64,000 nucleotides of DNA from Boswellia sacra (Eukaryota > Streptophyta > Magnoliopsida > Sapindales > Burseraceae). The DNA is taken from assembly GCA_013180625.2 (NCBI GenBank), contig SNVD02014099.1, forward strand, positions 186,001 to 250,000, given 5' to 3'. Both the position numbers and the translations under genes were made by a program. The notes beneath the pieces are model-generated. The model saw only the letters and a list, made by a program, of their open reading frames with translations. It did not search any database and had not been told where the DNA came from. This document shows, piece after piece, positions 1-12,008 of the stretch. Numbering within the stretch: the first letter of the stretch is position 1; every line of letters begins with the position of its first letter.

Positions 1-3000
1 TTCTTCCACAAGGCAGAATACTTAAATTTTCCAGAGAAAAAATCAACTGAAAAAATTTGTAAGGAATCTCACTTCTGTACCAATATTGTACTCGATCTTT
101 CTTGGAGATAACCTGCTTTTATTAAAATGTTTAAATAATTTCTGCTTGAGCATGTAAAAGCATATGCAGGAAAGACTATTACAAGCCATTAGAGAATTAC
201 CTCCTGAAGGAACTCTGCTACTCCTTTCCTTTCAGGGCATCTAAATCCACAGTCCTCAAAGAATTTGAGAGCATGATCTCTAGGACTGTGATACAAAATT
301 TTCCCTTCAGCCATCAGAATAAGATCATCAAAGAGTTCAAAGGTTTCTGGAGCTGGCTGAAGAATAGAAACTAGTACAGTAGGATCCGTGATATGTGCCA
401 GCTGCTTAAGAAAAGAGATAATTTGAAATGTGGTAACTATCCAAGCTGTTGGTTATTTCATCCATGAACAAAGCTTTAACAGGACCTATGATCATTTCTC
501 CTGCAGAATATAAGAAAAAGATATCAAAGTCAAATTAAAGTTGGGTAAAGGTTTGGTAATGGGACTTTAGCTTCGATACCATGATAAGTAATCACTTTAC
601 TCAAAACTCAAAAGTTTATATAAGTAGGTAGGATCTTAACGCAAGAATTTAAAGTCTAACAAGTTCACTAGAGTCCAAAATTTTCTGAACAATAAACAGT
701 TTCATTTATCTACTTATAGTCAATCTCCTCTTGTGACCACCAGAGATACCATGTTTCATAGCATCTCCGACCAGTGTATCAGCACATTTATCAAGTCCTA
801 GGATCTGAGTAACCAAGGGAATATACCATTAACAAACATTTGCATTTGCTGATTAATATAGAAATTCTACCAAAATAATGATTTACAATAAGAAACATGA
901 TTTCCTCTATATCCAAGAAAACAACTGGAGAATGTAATCTGTTTGAAGTGTTCTTTTCAGTCCTTTGATAGAAGTTGCCTCTTACAATAGCAAGTTATGG
1001 TTGTAGTTATACGAATGCAAAAAGATAAATAAACACAGTTAATTATGTTTAAGAGTCATTCAGATCAATGGACGAAGGAGAATCTACCAATAGTGGCACA
1101 AAGGTATAAAACATCAAATAACTTGATGGTAGTTGATGCAGAATATAATCCAAAAACTATCCTCTCATTCGTCACTCACTGACATCTTAAGGATATATTT
1201 TTAACAATAATTTCAATTAAATTCAAGATCTCACTAATTGAGAACATAATTCCACTAATTCTTAAGACTGGACTACATTACACTTAGCTCTATTAAAGTA
1301 GCAGTAGAAGGAAAAGCCAATTACATGATAATGCTTTTGCATAGGTTTTCAGTAGGTGTACATGTGCAATGCCATCCAAATGCCCTAATTCAAAGTCTTT
1401 ATTATCATAACCAAGATGAATCATCTCCATATTTCTGAAATTGATCTTATAGACGTAGAGTCGTACTTTCTCACTACTTGCAATCAACGAATATCAGATG
1501 AATGATAATTTGTCATATGAAACAGATGCAAATGATCATATAAATATGCTTCCAAGGCATTACCTTCATTTAAGTATCTATCCCAGGATCTGGAATAACT
1601 TCTGTCTCCTTCTCTCGTCAGCTAACCTCAAGCATAACATCTTCATAGGCAAGATCAAACTAAATTAATTACAGTCACTACCATCATTCAATACATTGAT
1701 ATGCATAGGGGATTCTCCAATTAAATATTAGAATTTGTAATTAATCATGAAAAATTACTCGACCATTTTTTCTTCCAACGCCCTGACAACGTGCAGAAAA
1801 ATCAAGTGTTTCCCTAACTGTCATATGAGCAATGTGCTGGTCATATCGACTTACATATGCTGATGTCTTTTGAGGAATAAATTCTTCTAATTTGTATCCA
1901 TTGTATGAAACTTCCCCTGTGGTCTATCAGAGATAAAAGAGGGAAAAAAATATACTTTTATAATCAGAATTGCATGTGTTTCAAAGTGGCTACAAACTAA
2001 AAGTGAAAGTACTATAGAACATCACAACATTGGTTGTGGACAAGTTATTCAAAATTGTTCACAGGATACCTGCATCAAGCTAAGTGTTTTATGATAAAAT
2101 GGCCAGGGCGACTAAATGGCAACATAACTTGTTTTCCCTGTTAACATATCTTTGCAACAAGTTTCTTCAATAATTTTTTCTGATCTGAAAAAGAAATACA
2201 ATCCACGCATAATCAAATATAAAATTACTGTTCCACCTACCTGGAGGGATTTGTCCAGATTTCCAGAAAGAGACTTTAAAAGTGAAGTCTTTCCACATCG
2301 TGGAGGACAAACTGAGTAATCCTGTGAAAAAGTTAAGCTTAATTAGATTACAATGGAGAAGAATATACATTTTTATAAGCTTAATCAGATTAAAGTGCAA
2401 CAAATTAATGAATTAAAGAAGGTTTTCAAAGCTTACCTTCCAGGCTTTATGATACCACTAACATCATTAATGATGTTTATCTTTGCTCGACTTGACTTTG
2501 AACCACAAAGCTCTGCAAAATCTTGGAGAACAAATTCCAATTCCAAATGAATTATACGACCATAAAGATAACTGCTGATGAGCTAGTAAAGATGCCATGT
2601 CGATCAAAGAGTTCTTGCTTTCACATTCAAAAGATGTGTTTTTGGGCTTCATGCAAGCTCAATTTCGTAGGCAACTCAAGCCCTTATAAACCAACCCATA
2701 ACTTTTATAAACATGTTCAGAATTTTATAAGATGTCGGATGTGACAAATTCAGAACATAATACATAAAGAGATATGATAAGAGCAGTTACTGATGTGACA
2801 TCTAACAATTAGGCAGTTACACATAAAATTATAGTATGGCACTCTCTCACTCTAATTTGGCTTATAAACTATTAGCTGAAAATTAAGCGATAAAAATCAT
2901 AAGAAGCATAAAATATAAATTATAGACTGGTGCATGTCCATGCCTTAAAACTACATTCAGATACTTAGACAAGGTGTACTTTTAATGGAATTCCATAGAG

Positions 3001-3600
3001 TTGGCAGGGGTCTTCCATGAACTACTTCACATACTGCCTCCACGCACAGATTCTTGTACCCGACCTCCACAGTGGGAACTGTAATCCAACTCTGCAGCAA
3101 CCCAAGTTCATTTTCAATCCAGCAAAAAATTCATTCGTAAAGAGATATTATAATAAATGCATTTTGGGTGTAAAAATTATGTAAAAGACTTAAAATCTAA
3201 TCTAAAAATCCAAATCCTAACCAGCTGAAATCAATGCTTAGACTACTTCACCACTGTTTACTGATGGTATCGCATCACTTCATAGTATAAAGAGGGCTTA
3301 CTTGTCTATTCTATGCACTAATTTTCTACAACAATAGAAGGTTGTCATTTTGAATAATTTTTATGAGTTTGCCTATGAACTCATGGCGCTTTAGTGCTCC
3401 AAGCTTGGTAACATCAATCACCTTTTTTTTCCCTTTTCATCATCTTTATCAAACAATGATGACCTTAACCCTTCAAAAGTTGGTAACCTCTCGTTAGCAT
3501 CATTGTCCGTGAACGAACCTGAAGCCAAATCACTTCCAAAGCTTGTTGAACTAAGCTCCTGGAGCATTAATGATCTCTAGCTTCCTTCCATTTTAGCCAT
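1..3600 (-). pseudogene. PDR-type ABC transporter (ABCG subfamily), N-terminal half, broken
   Basis: Family role: full-size PDR/ABCG proteins are plasma-membrane ATP-driven exporters. Reading the minus strand from an ATG at 3600, I see exon-like blocks at 3302-3600, about 2960-3091, 2437-2545, 2241-2321, 1759-1916, about 716-804, 201-500 and 1-112, most with GT/AG edges. Recognisable pieces are the N-terminal [35 protein letters not shown], a Walker A region, [14 protein letters not shown], the signature ISGGHKRR, Walker B ALFMDE and [15 protein letters not shown]. Lesions: TAG at codon 8 (3577-3579); an A-tract one base short at 3423-3430; TAG/TAA-type stops near the end of the first exon; Walker A changed to CPPRCGKTS, losing two glycines; and a 2-nt loss after SLDS in the 201-500 block. 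The gene continues beyond the left edge. The family is certain; the exact member is not (closest in feel to the ABCG29-37 group). Confidence 0.88.
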
Positions 3601-4012
3601 AACTTGATTTTTTTTTTAAGGGCAAGTAAGCTTAGAAAGTTTGTCAAAAAAGGGTGTGCATATACTATATATGTATATTTGATATAAGCTAATTAAGCTA
3701 GCATCTGCTAACTGGCCTATATATAGTATATAGTGCAAAATATTTTGATGCATGAGATTCCTTCCCACCATGGTTTATTTTTTGACATCGATTCATTAAA
3801 GTATTTGGAAGCTTACGTGCATGGCACGAGGGAGTAATCAAGCTAGATTGTAGATATGTTATCAGTCAATCAGCAAACTCTTTTTGAATCGTTACGGTTT
3901 GTTCTGCAGGACAGTGTTATATATATTCTATATATGATAGAAAATTATAAGATTGTTAGCATGTGCTTAATGCAACTTGAAATTTATTCAAATAAATGTT
4001 TAAAAATTTAAA

Positions 4013-4072
4013 ATTTAGCTAAATCGTTCTATTAGCTAAATAATTTAGCTAAATCGTTCTATTAGCTAAATA
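4013..4072. repeat. Perfect tandem duplication, 2 x 30 bp
   Basis: A 30-bp AT-rich unit beginning ATTTAGCTAAATCG occurs twice with no difference, at 4013-4042 and 4043-4072. Each unit contains TTAGCTAA palindromes. No gene is apparent around it. Confidence 0.95.
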
Positions 4073-4706
4073 ATCATAAAAGTATAATAACATTACAAAA
4101 TAATTAATAAGTGCTTGGATTTTATAATAGAAATTTTTGACATAAGGGGAGAGAGAGACATATAGAAGCAGACAATTAGAGTAAAAACAAATGAAATGGG
4201 ACAAAGCAACTCAGCAAACGGCTAAGGCAGAGTGGGTGAAGAAAGGTTTCAAAGTAATAACTTAAAAAAAAGAAATAAAGAAAAAAAACTTAGACATCCA
4301 ACAGCTTCCTCTTTGAAACGAGCCAACTTTAAATCAAAACCAAAGCACCAAACATTGACATCCAATCATATAGAACGTGTTAATAAGTTCATAAATAACA
4401 ATGAAGAACAATTTGGAGCTAGTAAACAAAAGATGAAATGACGGAGGAATACCTGTGAGCTACTGGCCGAGATGCAGAAGAAGAGTACTCTGAAGCCGAC
4501 GAGGGAGCAGTGGACAGAGTAGTTACAGATCGTAGGCTTGCTGCAGACGTCAGGGAATGGTAAGTCACTTAGAGATTTTCCAAAATGAGTTACGAATTCA
4601 ACGAGTCCAGGGCTTTTGGAATGGTTGAGTTAGGGATTCCATGAGAATAGGGCTTTTGGAGTGGAGAGATTTGGGATTTCAGAAGGTGAGAGATTAGGGA
4701 TTCAAG

Positions 4707-4790
4707 GAGAGACTTAGGAAGGGGGCGGGATTTCTAAATTAGGGCTGCGAGAGACTTAGGAAGGGGGCGGGATTTCTAAATTAGGGCTGC
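4707..4790. repeat. Perfect tandem duplication, 2 x 42 bp
   Basis: A unit beginning GAGAGACTTAGGAAGGGG repeats exactly at 4707-4748 and 4749-4790. It is much more GC-rich than its surroundings. It lies in a stretch (4440-4800) that, on the minus strand, looks like a leader or UTR ending in a possible splice donor near 4452. I see no convincing protein there. Confidence 0.95.
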
Positions 4791-4799
4791 GAAAGGAAG

Positions 4800-4972
4800 G
4801 AGGGAAATTTTAGCTTATTTATATATGATGGCATATGTGTAATTTTGAGGACATTGTCAAGGGACACGTATTGAAAGAAACGGGTTTGACTTGTATATAA
4901 TTGATTGTTTTTTCAAAAACTGGCAATTAATCAAATTTTAAAGTGACATATATTTTGAAAATTCTTGTAGTG
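4800..4972. mobile_element. CACTA-like right terminus (unpaired)
   Basis: The sequence ends in ATTCTTGTAGTG at 4972. Its reverse complement starts CACTACAAGAAT, the typical outer end of plant CACTA (En/Spm) elements, and matches the left-type end at 56759. I found no partner end to the left inside the window, so this may be a fragment or the end of an element extending off the window. Confidence 0.4.
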
Positions 4973-5589
4973 GACACTCATCTTTAACCTCTATCTTTGC
5001 TTCAAAAACTCCATTTTTACATTAAAAATCCTCACTTTTATATCACAAAACCTTTATTTTTGTACCAAAAAAACTTCTATTTTTTCATCAAAACCCAACA
5101 ATAATAAATATATTTTCAAACATTCAAATCGCACTTCTAATCTATCACAAACATCAAATACGCATTTTATATGTACAAACAAAAAATAAAATAAAAAAAA
5201 GCATTTGAAACCCATGTTACATGTTTTATAAAGATTCAAACCATGATTTTCTCTCTAAGAATACCATGATTTTCTTTCTCTAACAGGGATATTTGAGTCA
5301 TTTCCACGTTTAAAGGATCATACAAATTGGGAGGGAGTTATTTATCAAAAAGGGCCCTCAAATGTGGGCATGTGGGCACATTTGGAGTTTTTCCCTGTAC
5401 CCTCTCCTCGAAGATGAGCCACACCGACGGTCCCCCAAAGAGCAAGGGTTATTTAGCAAACCACCTTATGAAGTGGAAAGCCTCGTCAGATCATCGCTAC
5501 TGTCGAAGTACTTTAGAATCTACTTCTTTTCAACTCCCAAATTTTTCCATTTAATTAGAACAATATGTAAGGGTCGGATCAGCAAATTA

Positions 5590-6480
5590 GATGTTGGACG
5601 GTCGTTATCTTTTTATTTTCCTCGCATATTTATTTTATTCGCCACATTGACAAGATAGTGGTCCTTTTCGTCGCCGCAATACTCCTTGACCTTTGAACAG
5701 TACATCTAGTTGAACCCAGTATGCCAACTAATGTTATAGCAACCTGCTGCTTAATTACGCAATCCTCATTAACTATTAGCATCATGTTATGTTATCTATC
5801 AATTCACTGCTTCTGAGTGCTAATATTTAAGGTTAAAAAAGACTGGCTTTAAATTCCTCTAAGATTTTATGAATACGTTCCCTGAAAAAAAAGAAAAAAA
5901 AAAAGTAAACACAACTTAATTTTTTATTATTTTAATTAATCTCATTATATATGATAAGATTATCTTTCGTAAAAGTTAACAAAATTGCGACTTATTTAAT
6001 TATTTATTTTTTTAACAGAGTATTCTTTTGTATTATTAAGTCATTATTTTTATATATTCAACTATGTATGATAATTGTCATAATGGAATTTACTTTACGT
6101 ACCTTGATTTCTTTAACTAATTAAGAAAGAAATGGTGAATTTTTGTTATGTTACTATATGTTACAGTAAACTATAAATATATTAATATCATGAATTGCGA
6201 TTTATGCTTTATCATGAATTGAGGCGCTATTTTATATATGGCATTTATCAAATTGGTTTTTAGTTGTTTAAACTTGTAAATTTAAATTAAACTCTTCAAA
6301 CAACTTTTGTCCAATCCTAGCTAATATTTAGACTCCACCAAATTCAATGCTCCACCATTGCGCAGTCCACGCGTTTGTCTGTCTCTTTAAGAAAACAAAT
6401 AGATAAGCATTAGGCGTTCTTTGGTAAAAAATTGCACTTTCTTGCCAGCATGCATACAGCACACCACAAGGAAAGAGGAA
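5590..6480 (+). repeat. Direct segmental duplication, copy A
   Basis: It starts GATGTTGGACGGTCGTTATC and matches 7626-8350 in the same orientation over most of its length, ending in a shared CACCACAAGGAAAGAGG. It differs by many small changes and by an extra segment near 5700-5880. A copia RNase H remnant follows immediately. No coding capacity was recognised. Confidence 0.85.
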
Positions 6481-6494
6481 TATCATAAAGTAGA

Positions 6495-6876
6495 AAACCG
6501 TGGCTCGATCTTCCACTGAATCTAAATATCAAGCTATTGCTTCCATACCTGCTAAACTGAATTTGGATACAAAATTTACTTGGCAAGCTTCGTGTTAAAC
6601 TGTCCACTCTGCCGACTACGCTGTGACAACCCAGGGGCTATGTATCTATCAGCTACTCCATTGTTTCATTCCCGAATGAAACACATTGCTCTTAACTATC
6701 ATTTTGTGCGGGATCAAGTCCTAAACCGATGTCTTCATATCAAGCATGTTCCTTCTGCTGACCAACTTGCTGATTCACTTACTAAACCACTTCCTCGGAA
6801 ACCATTTCTTGATCACAGTCCAAGATTGACGTCCATGCTGGAACCCCAATCTTGTTGGGACATATTACTGAATTAA
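6495..6876 (+). pseudogene. Ty1/copia RNase H remnant with start of 3' LTR
   Basis: RNase H C-terminal motifs are readable: SSTESKYQAIAS (about 6508), then [33 protein letters not shown]. At least one frameshift separates the two parts. A TGTTGGGACATATTACTG sequence from 6853, directly after the coding remnant, is where the 3' LTR would begin; it fades out by about 7050 without a clear CA end. The rest of the element is missing. This is a 5'-truncated copia fragment lodged between the two duplicated segments. Confidence 0.85.
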
Positions 6877-7625
6877 GTGTGACAGATTGTCCATCATATA
6901 CAATCACTTGATTTCAGTAATTTAATTAGAATTGATTTTTTTTTTGGGCATATTAGTGTTCTTGTAATCCTTTCCAATTACGTAACTGTAATCTTTGTAT
7001 ATATTAGCACGTCAGCACCACAAGCTTTTCTCATTATACAGAAAGCTTCTATAGGATGAATAGCGATGTGAATATGATGTTGATTGATTGATAATGGGAA
7101 TTAGGATGGATAAAGTAAATGGAATAATATGAGGAAATAGACACTATTCCTTTTTTTTTTTTTTTTTTTGGCTCGTGAGCCATCCATCCATTTTGTTTTT
7201 GTTTAATCAAATATAATTTGGGATGTCGGATTCCACAATCCGGTCAATGACTCGAATATGTTCTTTTCTCTGGTTGTTGGGGAACCGCATGCACTCATTT
7301 CATTTTATTTATTATATAACCTCATCGCGCTACAATTATATTTCTTATCTTATGTTATGTAGTGCAAGCAGACTGATGCTCATCTATCAATCAAAACCAA
7401 GTATACAAGTATTCCTTAATTTTTTTTTTTAATGTTAATTAAAATACCCTTAAAATGCTGCGTTGGGTATTCTCATCCCTCAATCCCACCGAGGCTACCC
7501 TACAAATGTTAATATATACCCCCTCAATTCAGTAATCATTAATCAACTATGAAAGCACAAACACCAAACGTCCTCCACGTTTGCTATATTATTAATATCC
7601 CAAGTATTTATTATTTGTCGGGGTT
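6877..7625. other. Intergenic / LTR-like spacer
   Basis: The first about 170 bp is probably copia LTR. After that comes an AT-rich stretch with a T-run at 7149-7169 and pyrimidine-rich blocks near 7460-7530. No gene was seen. Confidence 0.5.
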
Positions 7626-8350
7626 GATGTTGGACGGTCGTTATCTTTTTCTTTTCCTGTATATTTTATTCGCCACAATGGCAAGATAGTGGTCCTTTTT
7701 GTTGCAGCAATACTTTTTGACCTTCATGACAAAAATAAAAAATGAAAAAAGGTAAAGACAACTTAATTTTTTATTATTTTAATCAATCTAATTCTTTCTT
7801 CTCTATAATTTACTTTAATTATATATGATAAGATTATCTTTAGAAAAAGTTAACAAAATTTAGAATTATTTAATTAATATTTTTTAACAGAGTATTCTTT
7901 TGTATTATTAAGTCATTATTTTTCTATATTCAACTATATATGAAATTGTCATAATGGAATTTATTTGACGGTTGATTTCTCTGACCAATTAAGAAAAAAA
8001 TGGTGAATTTTAGTTATATCACTATATGTTAAGAGTAAACTATAAATACATTAATATCATGAATTGCTACTTTATGTAGAGCATTTATAAAATTGATTTT
8101 TAGTTTTTTAAACTTGTAAATTTAAATTATATTAAACCCTTCATACAACTTTTGTGCAATCCTAGCTAATATTTAGACTCCACCAAATTCAATACTGCGG
8201 TACGCACCACACCATTAGAGTTAGGCTTATGCTTCTTGCAGAGTCCGCGCGTTTGTCTCTTTAAGAAAACAAAGAGATAAGCTTTAGAGGTTCCAAAACT
8301 TTCCTTGTCAGCATGCATCCAGCGCACCACAAGGAAAGAGGTATAACACA
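7626..8350 (+). repeat. Direct segmental duplication, copy B
   Basis: This is the second copy of the 5590-6480 segment, offset by about 2 kb. It keeps the same order of recognisable blocks: TGTTGGACGGTCG; the GACAAG/GGCAAG-ATAGTGGTCC block; the AGTATTCTTTTGTATTATTA block; GCGCGTTTGTCTC; CACCACAAGGAAAGAGG. Unlike copy A it is not followed by the copia remnant. Confidence 0.85.
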
Positions 8351-11300
8351 AAGGGATTCCAATCACCACAAGCAATCAACGCAATGATTTTTATGATATA
8401 TATTAAAACAATGTGAATAAACTTTAACTTTTTTAGGGTTAAAAAAAGGTCTCAAACTTGAAACGCTGGATCTTGTTTCAAACGCTCTAAGTTCGACTAT
8501 GAATCACTGGCGTAACTAATTTTTTTTTTTTTTTTTTGGGATGGGTTAAAAAAATTTTTAAAAAGAATTTTAAAAAATCTACGATAAAATTTAATGGCAT
8601 GGGTAGATCTTATTAATTGAAAGAATATAAAACCAAAGTAACATCATGTATCTTACTTTTTAAAATATAAATTCAATATTAGAAAAAGATTGAAATTGTA
8701 ATATAACAAATAAAAACCATACATATATAATAGAAAAATGAGGTAAAAGATTATGAAAAGTTTTAATATGATTAAAGCGTAAAAATAATCTACTATTTAT
8801 AAAAATTAAAAGTAACATATTATATATGAGAAAATAAGTGAAAATCTCAAGTTTGGGAGGCACACAAAGTTTGGGGAGCTTGGAAAGGTAAAATATTACT
8901 AGAATTTTTCTATATTTTTTCATGAATTAGACACACAAAAAAACAACTATTGGATTGCAATTTATTTGTAAGTAGATTACAGTTTATTGTAATTTATAAA
9001 ACCTAAGGGGCTTGGATAAATTTATTCAATGTTACATCAATTGTTACTTAATTGTTTAATGCACTAAGGCAGACATATGAGAGTTAAATTGCAAGACTAT
9101 TGGATTTATATTAATTAATCATACCTCAAGGATGCTTGTCTAAAAATTTCCTTTTTTTCTTTTTTTAACCACAAATCATTAATTTTTTCCAAAAATCTCG
9201 GCTGGGCTGATCCACCCTCTTCTTCCGCCGGTGCTTTGAATGTGCAGGGTTGCATAAGTAAAAATCAATAAGAAAACTAACGGAAAAGCTTTTTAACAAT
9301 ACCTGAAAATTTATATGTCAAATTATGTAAAAATAGGTAGTTTTAACTTATGTTCTAAGGATAAATGTTAAATTTTTGAAGATTGTGTAAATTATTTTAA
9401 AATTTACGTATTTAATGATTTTTACGGACAGTTTTTAAAGGAATTTATATAATCTTTAAGAGAATTTATATAATCTTTTAGAGTTTGAAATGTATCATTA
9501 GAGCCCATATTAAAACTTATAAAAATTAATCTTGACTTTTTAGGTGTGAATTGTCCTCTCAAGTTGTGCCGATGGAGTCAATTAGATAAATCTTTATTTT
9601 GGAAGTAAAGACTATCGGAGTCGTGTGTCGGCTTCTCTTGTCCCCACAAAAAGTGGAACTTCGGAGTCGGATTTTGGATCCAAGTTATAGACGAAATTAT
9701 AAAAAATACAAACGTAGGGGCAAGAAGCACATGGATGTTATACAATTTGTTTTATTTTTTAAATCATACACTGAAAGGACCCCGAGTCACTGAGCCTCAA
9801 CCGTTTGACGCTGAAAGCTTAAAAGCAATACACACTAATTAGCGAGGGTCATTCTTGAGAGACTAGCTTTTATCAAGAAACCTTGAAAGGAGAAGAAAAA
9901 GAAGCGGTACCATCGGTTCTCAACTTCATTCAACGCCGGGCACAAGTAAGTAATTAAAATTATTCAGCGATTTATGGTTTTAACTCAATCGACTTCAATC
10001 TTCCCGTGCGTGCAGTGTAGTGCTTCTCTCTTGTAGATGGATGTTCGTATTTGCGCAAAATAAAAATTATAAATTTTAGATGCAGATGCAAATTATATTT
10101 AAAAGTGAAAATTTTTCTTAAACTCTGGTACAGATTATACAAACGCTTGTAAATGGGAAAATTTTCTGCTTAAGCTTTTATATAGAGTATGTACACTTTT
10201 GTTCGTTGAATTTAGGATTTTTTTTTTTTACTTCTCGTAATTTTTTTTCTTCATTCAGATTTTCATGTTCATTTTAATTAAACCTATATATATTGTTAAA
10301 ATTGTAATATTAGCTGTTGAATATAATGAACAGAGATTGAGAGATGCAAGGTTCGAGCAAAATGTAAATTCAAGATCCTGGATTACAGAACTATTTTATA
10401 TATAAGGTATGGATATTATTTTCACATAATTCTTTTAACACAAAACTAGACAAAAATTTACGGTCCTTGATCCACCTGATCTAATGGTTATCACGGTTGA
10501 TGAATTGTCATTCTTAAATTTTTTTTTTTTAACTTTAAATTTCAAGCATTGAATTTGGTAAGATCAAAAACAATAAATTTGTATTAAAAATTTTGTATAT
10601 ATAAAAATAGTCAGTAATCACATAAAATTCAATAACTAAGATTTAATGTACAAAGTTTTATTTAATTATGTCAACTCATCAATCATTTTAATCATTGGGA
10701 TATGTAGATTAATGACCATAAATTTGTGTCAAAAGATTCCAACCCATTTATGTATGTGTATGTGTATGTCAACGAATTTGTAGCTTAAAAATATAAAGAC
10801 ATAAGTATCAATACGGTGATATTTTGTAAGTATAGATGTATCATTATAAAGATTTAGAAGTCAATATTTGCATTTTTCTTTATCGTCAATTCAATAATTG
10901 ATCACATTTAAAAATTGAGTGAATGCTACACATAAATTCAATTTATATATAAACTCACATAAACTTATGTGAGAAAATTTTACTATATGGATAAAAATTA
11001 AATGAAAAATAAAGTAAATCACTCATCGAAATGATTTTTTGTCATATCATTCTAAAAGTTTTGTATGGTTGATTGCACGTGAAGTATTACTTTGTTGGAA
11101 CTCTTTTTAGATTGCCAAAAGATAGAAAATCCCTAATTTATTTTAATAATCTAAACATACAGTTTACACCTTAAGTATTTAATTTGGCTTTTTAAAATTT
11201 TAGTTATTAAAGTTTTTATCCAACTTCTTTTCATAGTATAAAAAATAAATCATATAACGAACAAAATGTTAAAAGCTTACTATTTTATATAATAGAAGGG

Positions 11301-12008
11301 TATTAATTTCTTTCTAAAAAAATATTCGTAACATATGTAACGCATATGTAAAATATTTTGGCAAATAAGTACTCATCATCATTTTACTAAAAAATATTTA
11401 TTCAATTGTTTTTTAAATCAAACATCAGTTTATTAATTTTATATTATCTACGTACGTAAGTTAAAATTTTAATTATTCATATAATTTGATTAAAATTTTA
11501 GTTTTCTAAAATATTTAATTTGAAATTTAGATTAAAAAATCATTAAAAAAAATCTTGACAAATGATTAGAAATGTTAAAGTGTTGATTGTCCAAATGATT
11601 ACTATTCTTTCTAATTAATACAAAAGTTCGTTTTAGAAATTCCTATCCAAAAGACATCCTCAATTTGATATGATTGAAAGCTTAAAGCTTACGTACTAAG
11701 TTACGCTAATTTCTCAGGGATTTGAAATCAACTCAGTTTCCAGAACAGAAAGATAGCAGAATCCATGTCAATTTGATTAATTGGCAATCAGGCAAGGCAT
11801 TACTCAAATTATATTATCGAAAATTGTTTCCAAATTAAATAGCTCATCTTCTCTTTTTCTCCTAAAATAGGTTAACGTTATAATTTGATCAGAAAGAAAT
11901 ATGAAAACACTTGTTGTTTTGAAAGAGTTGTATGATCCCATAATTGTTTCATGGCTTCGAATTTTTGACTCCAAGTCAGGTTCAAAGGTTATCTGATAGT
12001 ACCTGGCG
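8351..12008. other. Long intergenic stretch
   Basis: AT-rich with poly-T runs (for example near 8521 and 10210) and no protein-like reading frame. One feature stands out: about 9850-9946 is purine-rich and ends CACAA followed by GTAAGTAATT, which looks like a splice donor. It could be a 5' UTR exon of the SLEEPER-like gene that starts at 12009; I cannot show this from sequence alone. Confidence 0.5.

Noticed and set aside
5327..5658. Two overlapping plus-strand frames of 75 and 98 codons
   Set aside because: They share bases in different frames, show no motif, and partly lie in the duplicated non-coding segment.
9599..9793. 64-codon frame as a small gene
   Set aside because: No conserved motif, no neighbours of the same kind, and the composition matches surrounding intergenic DNA.
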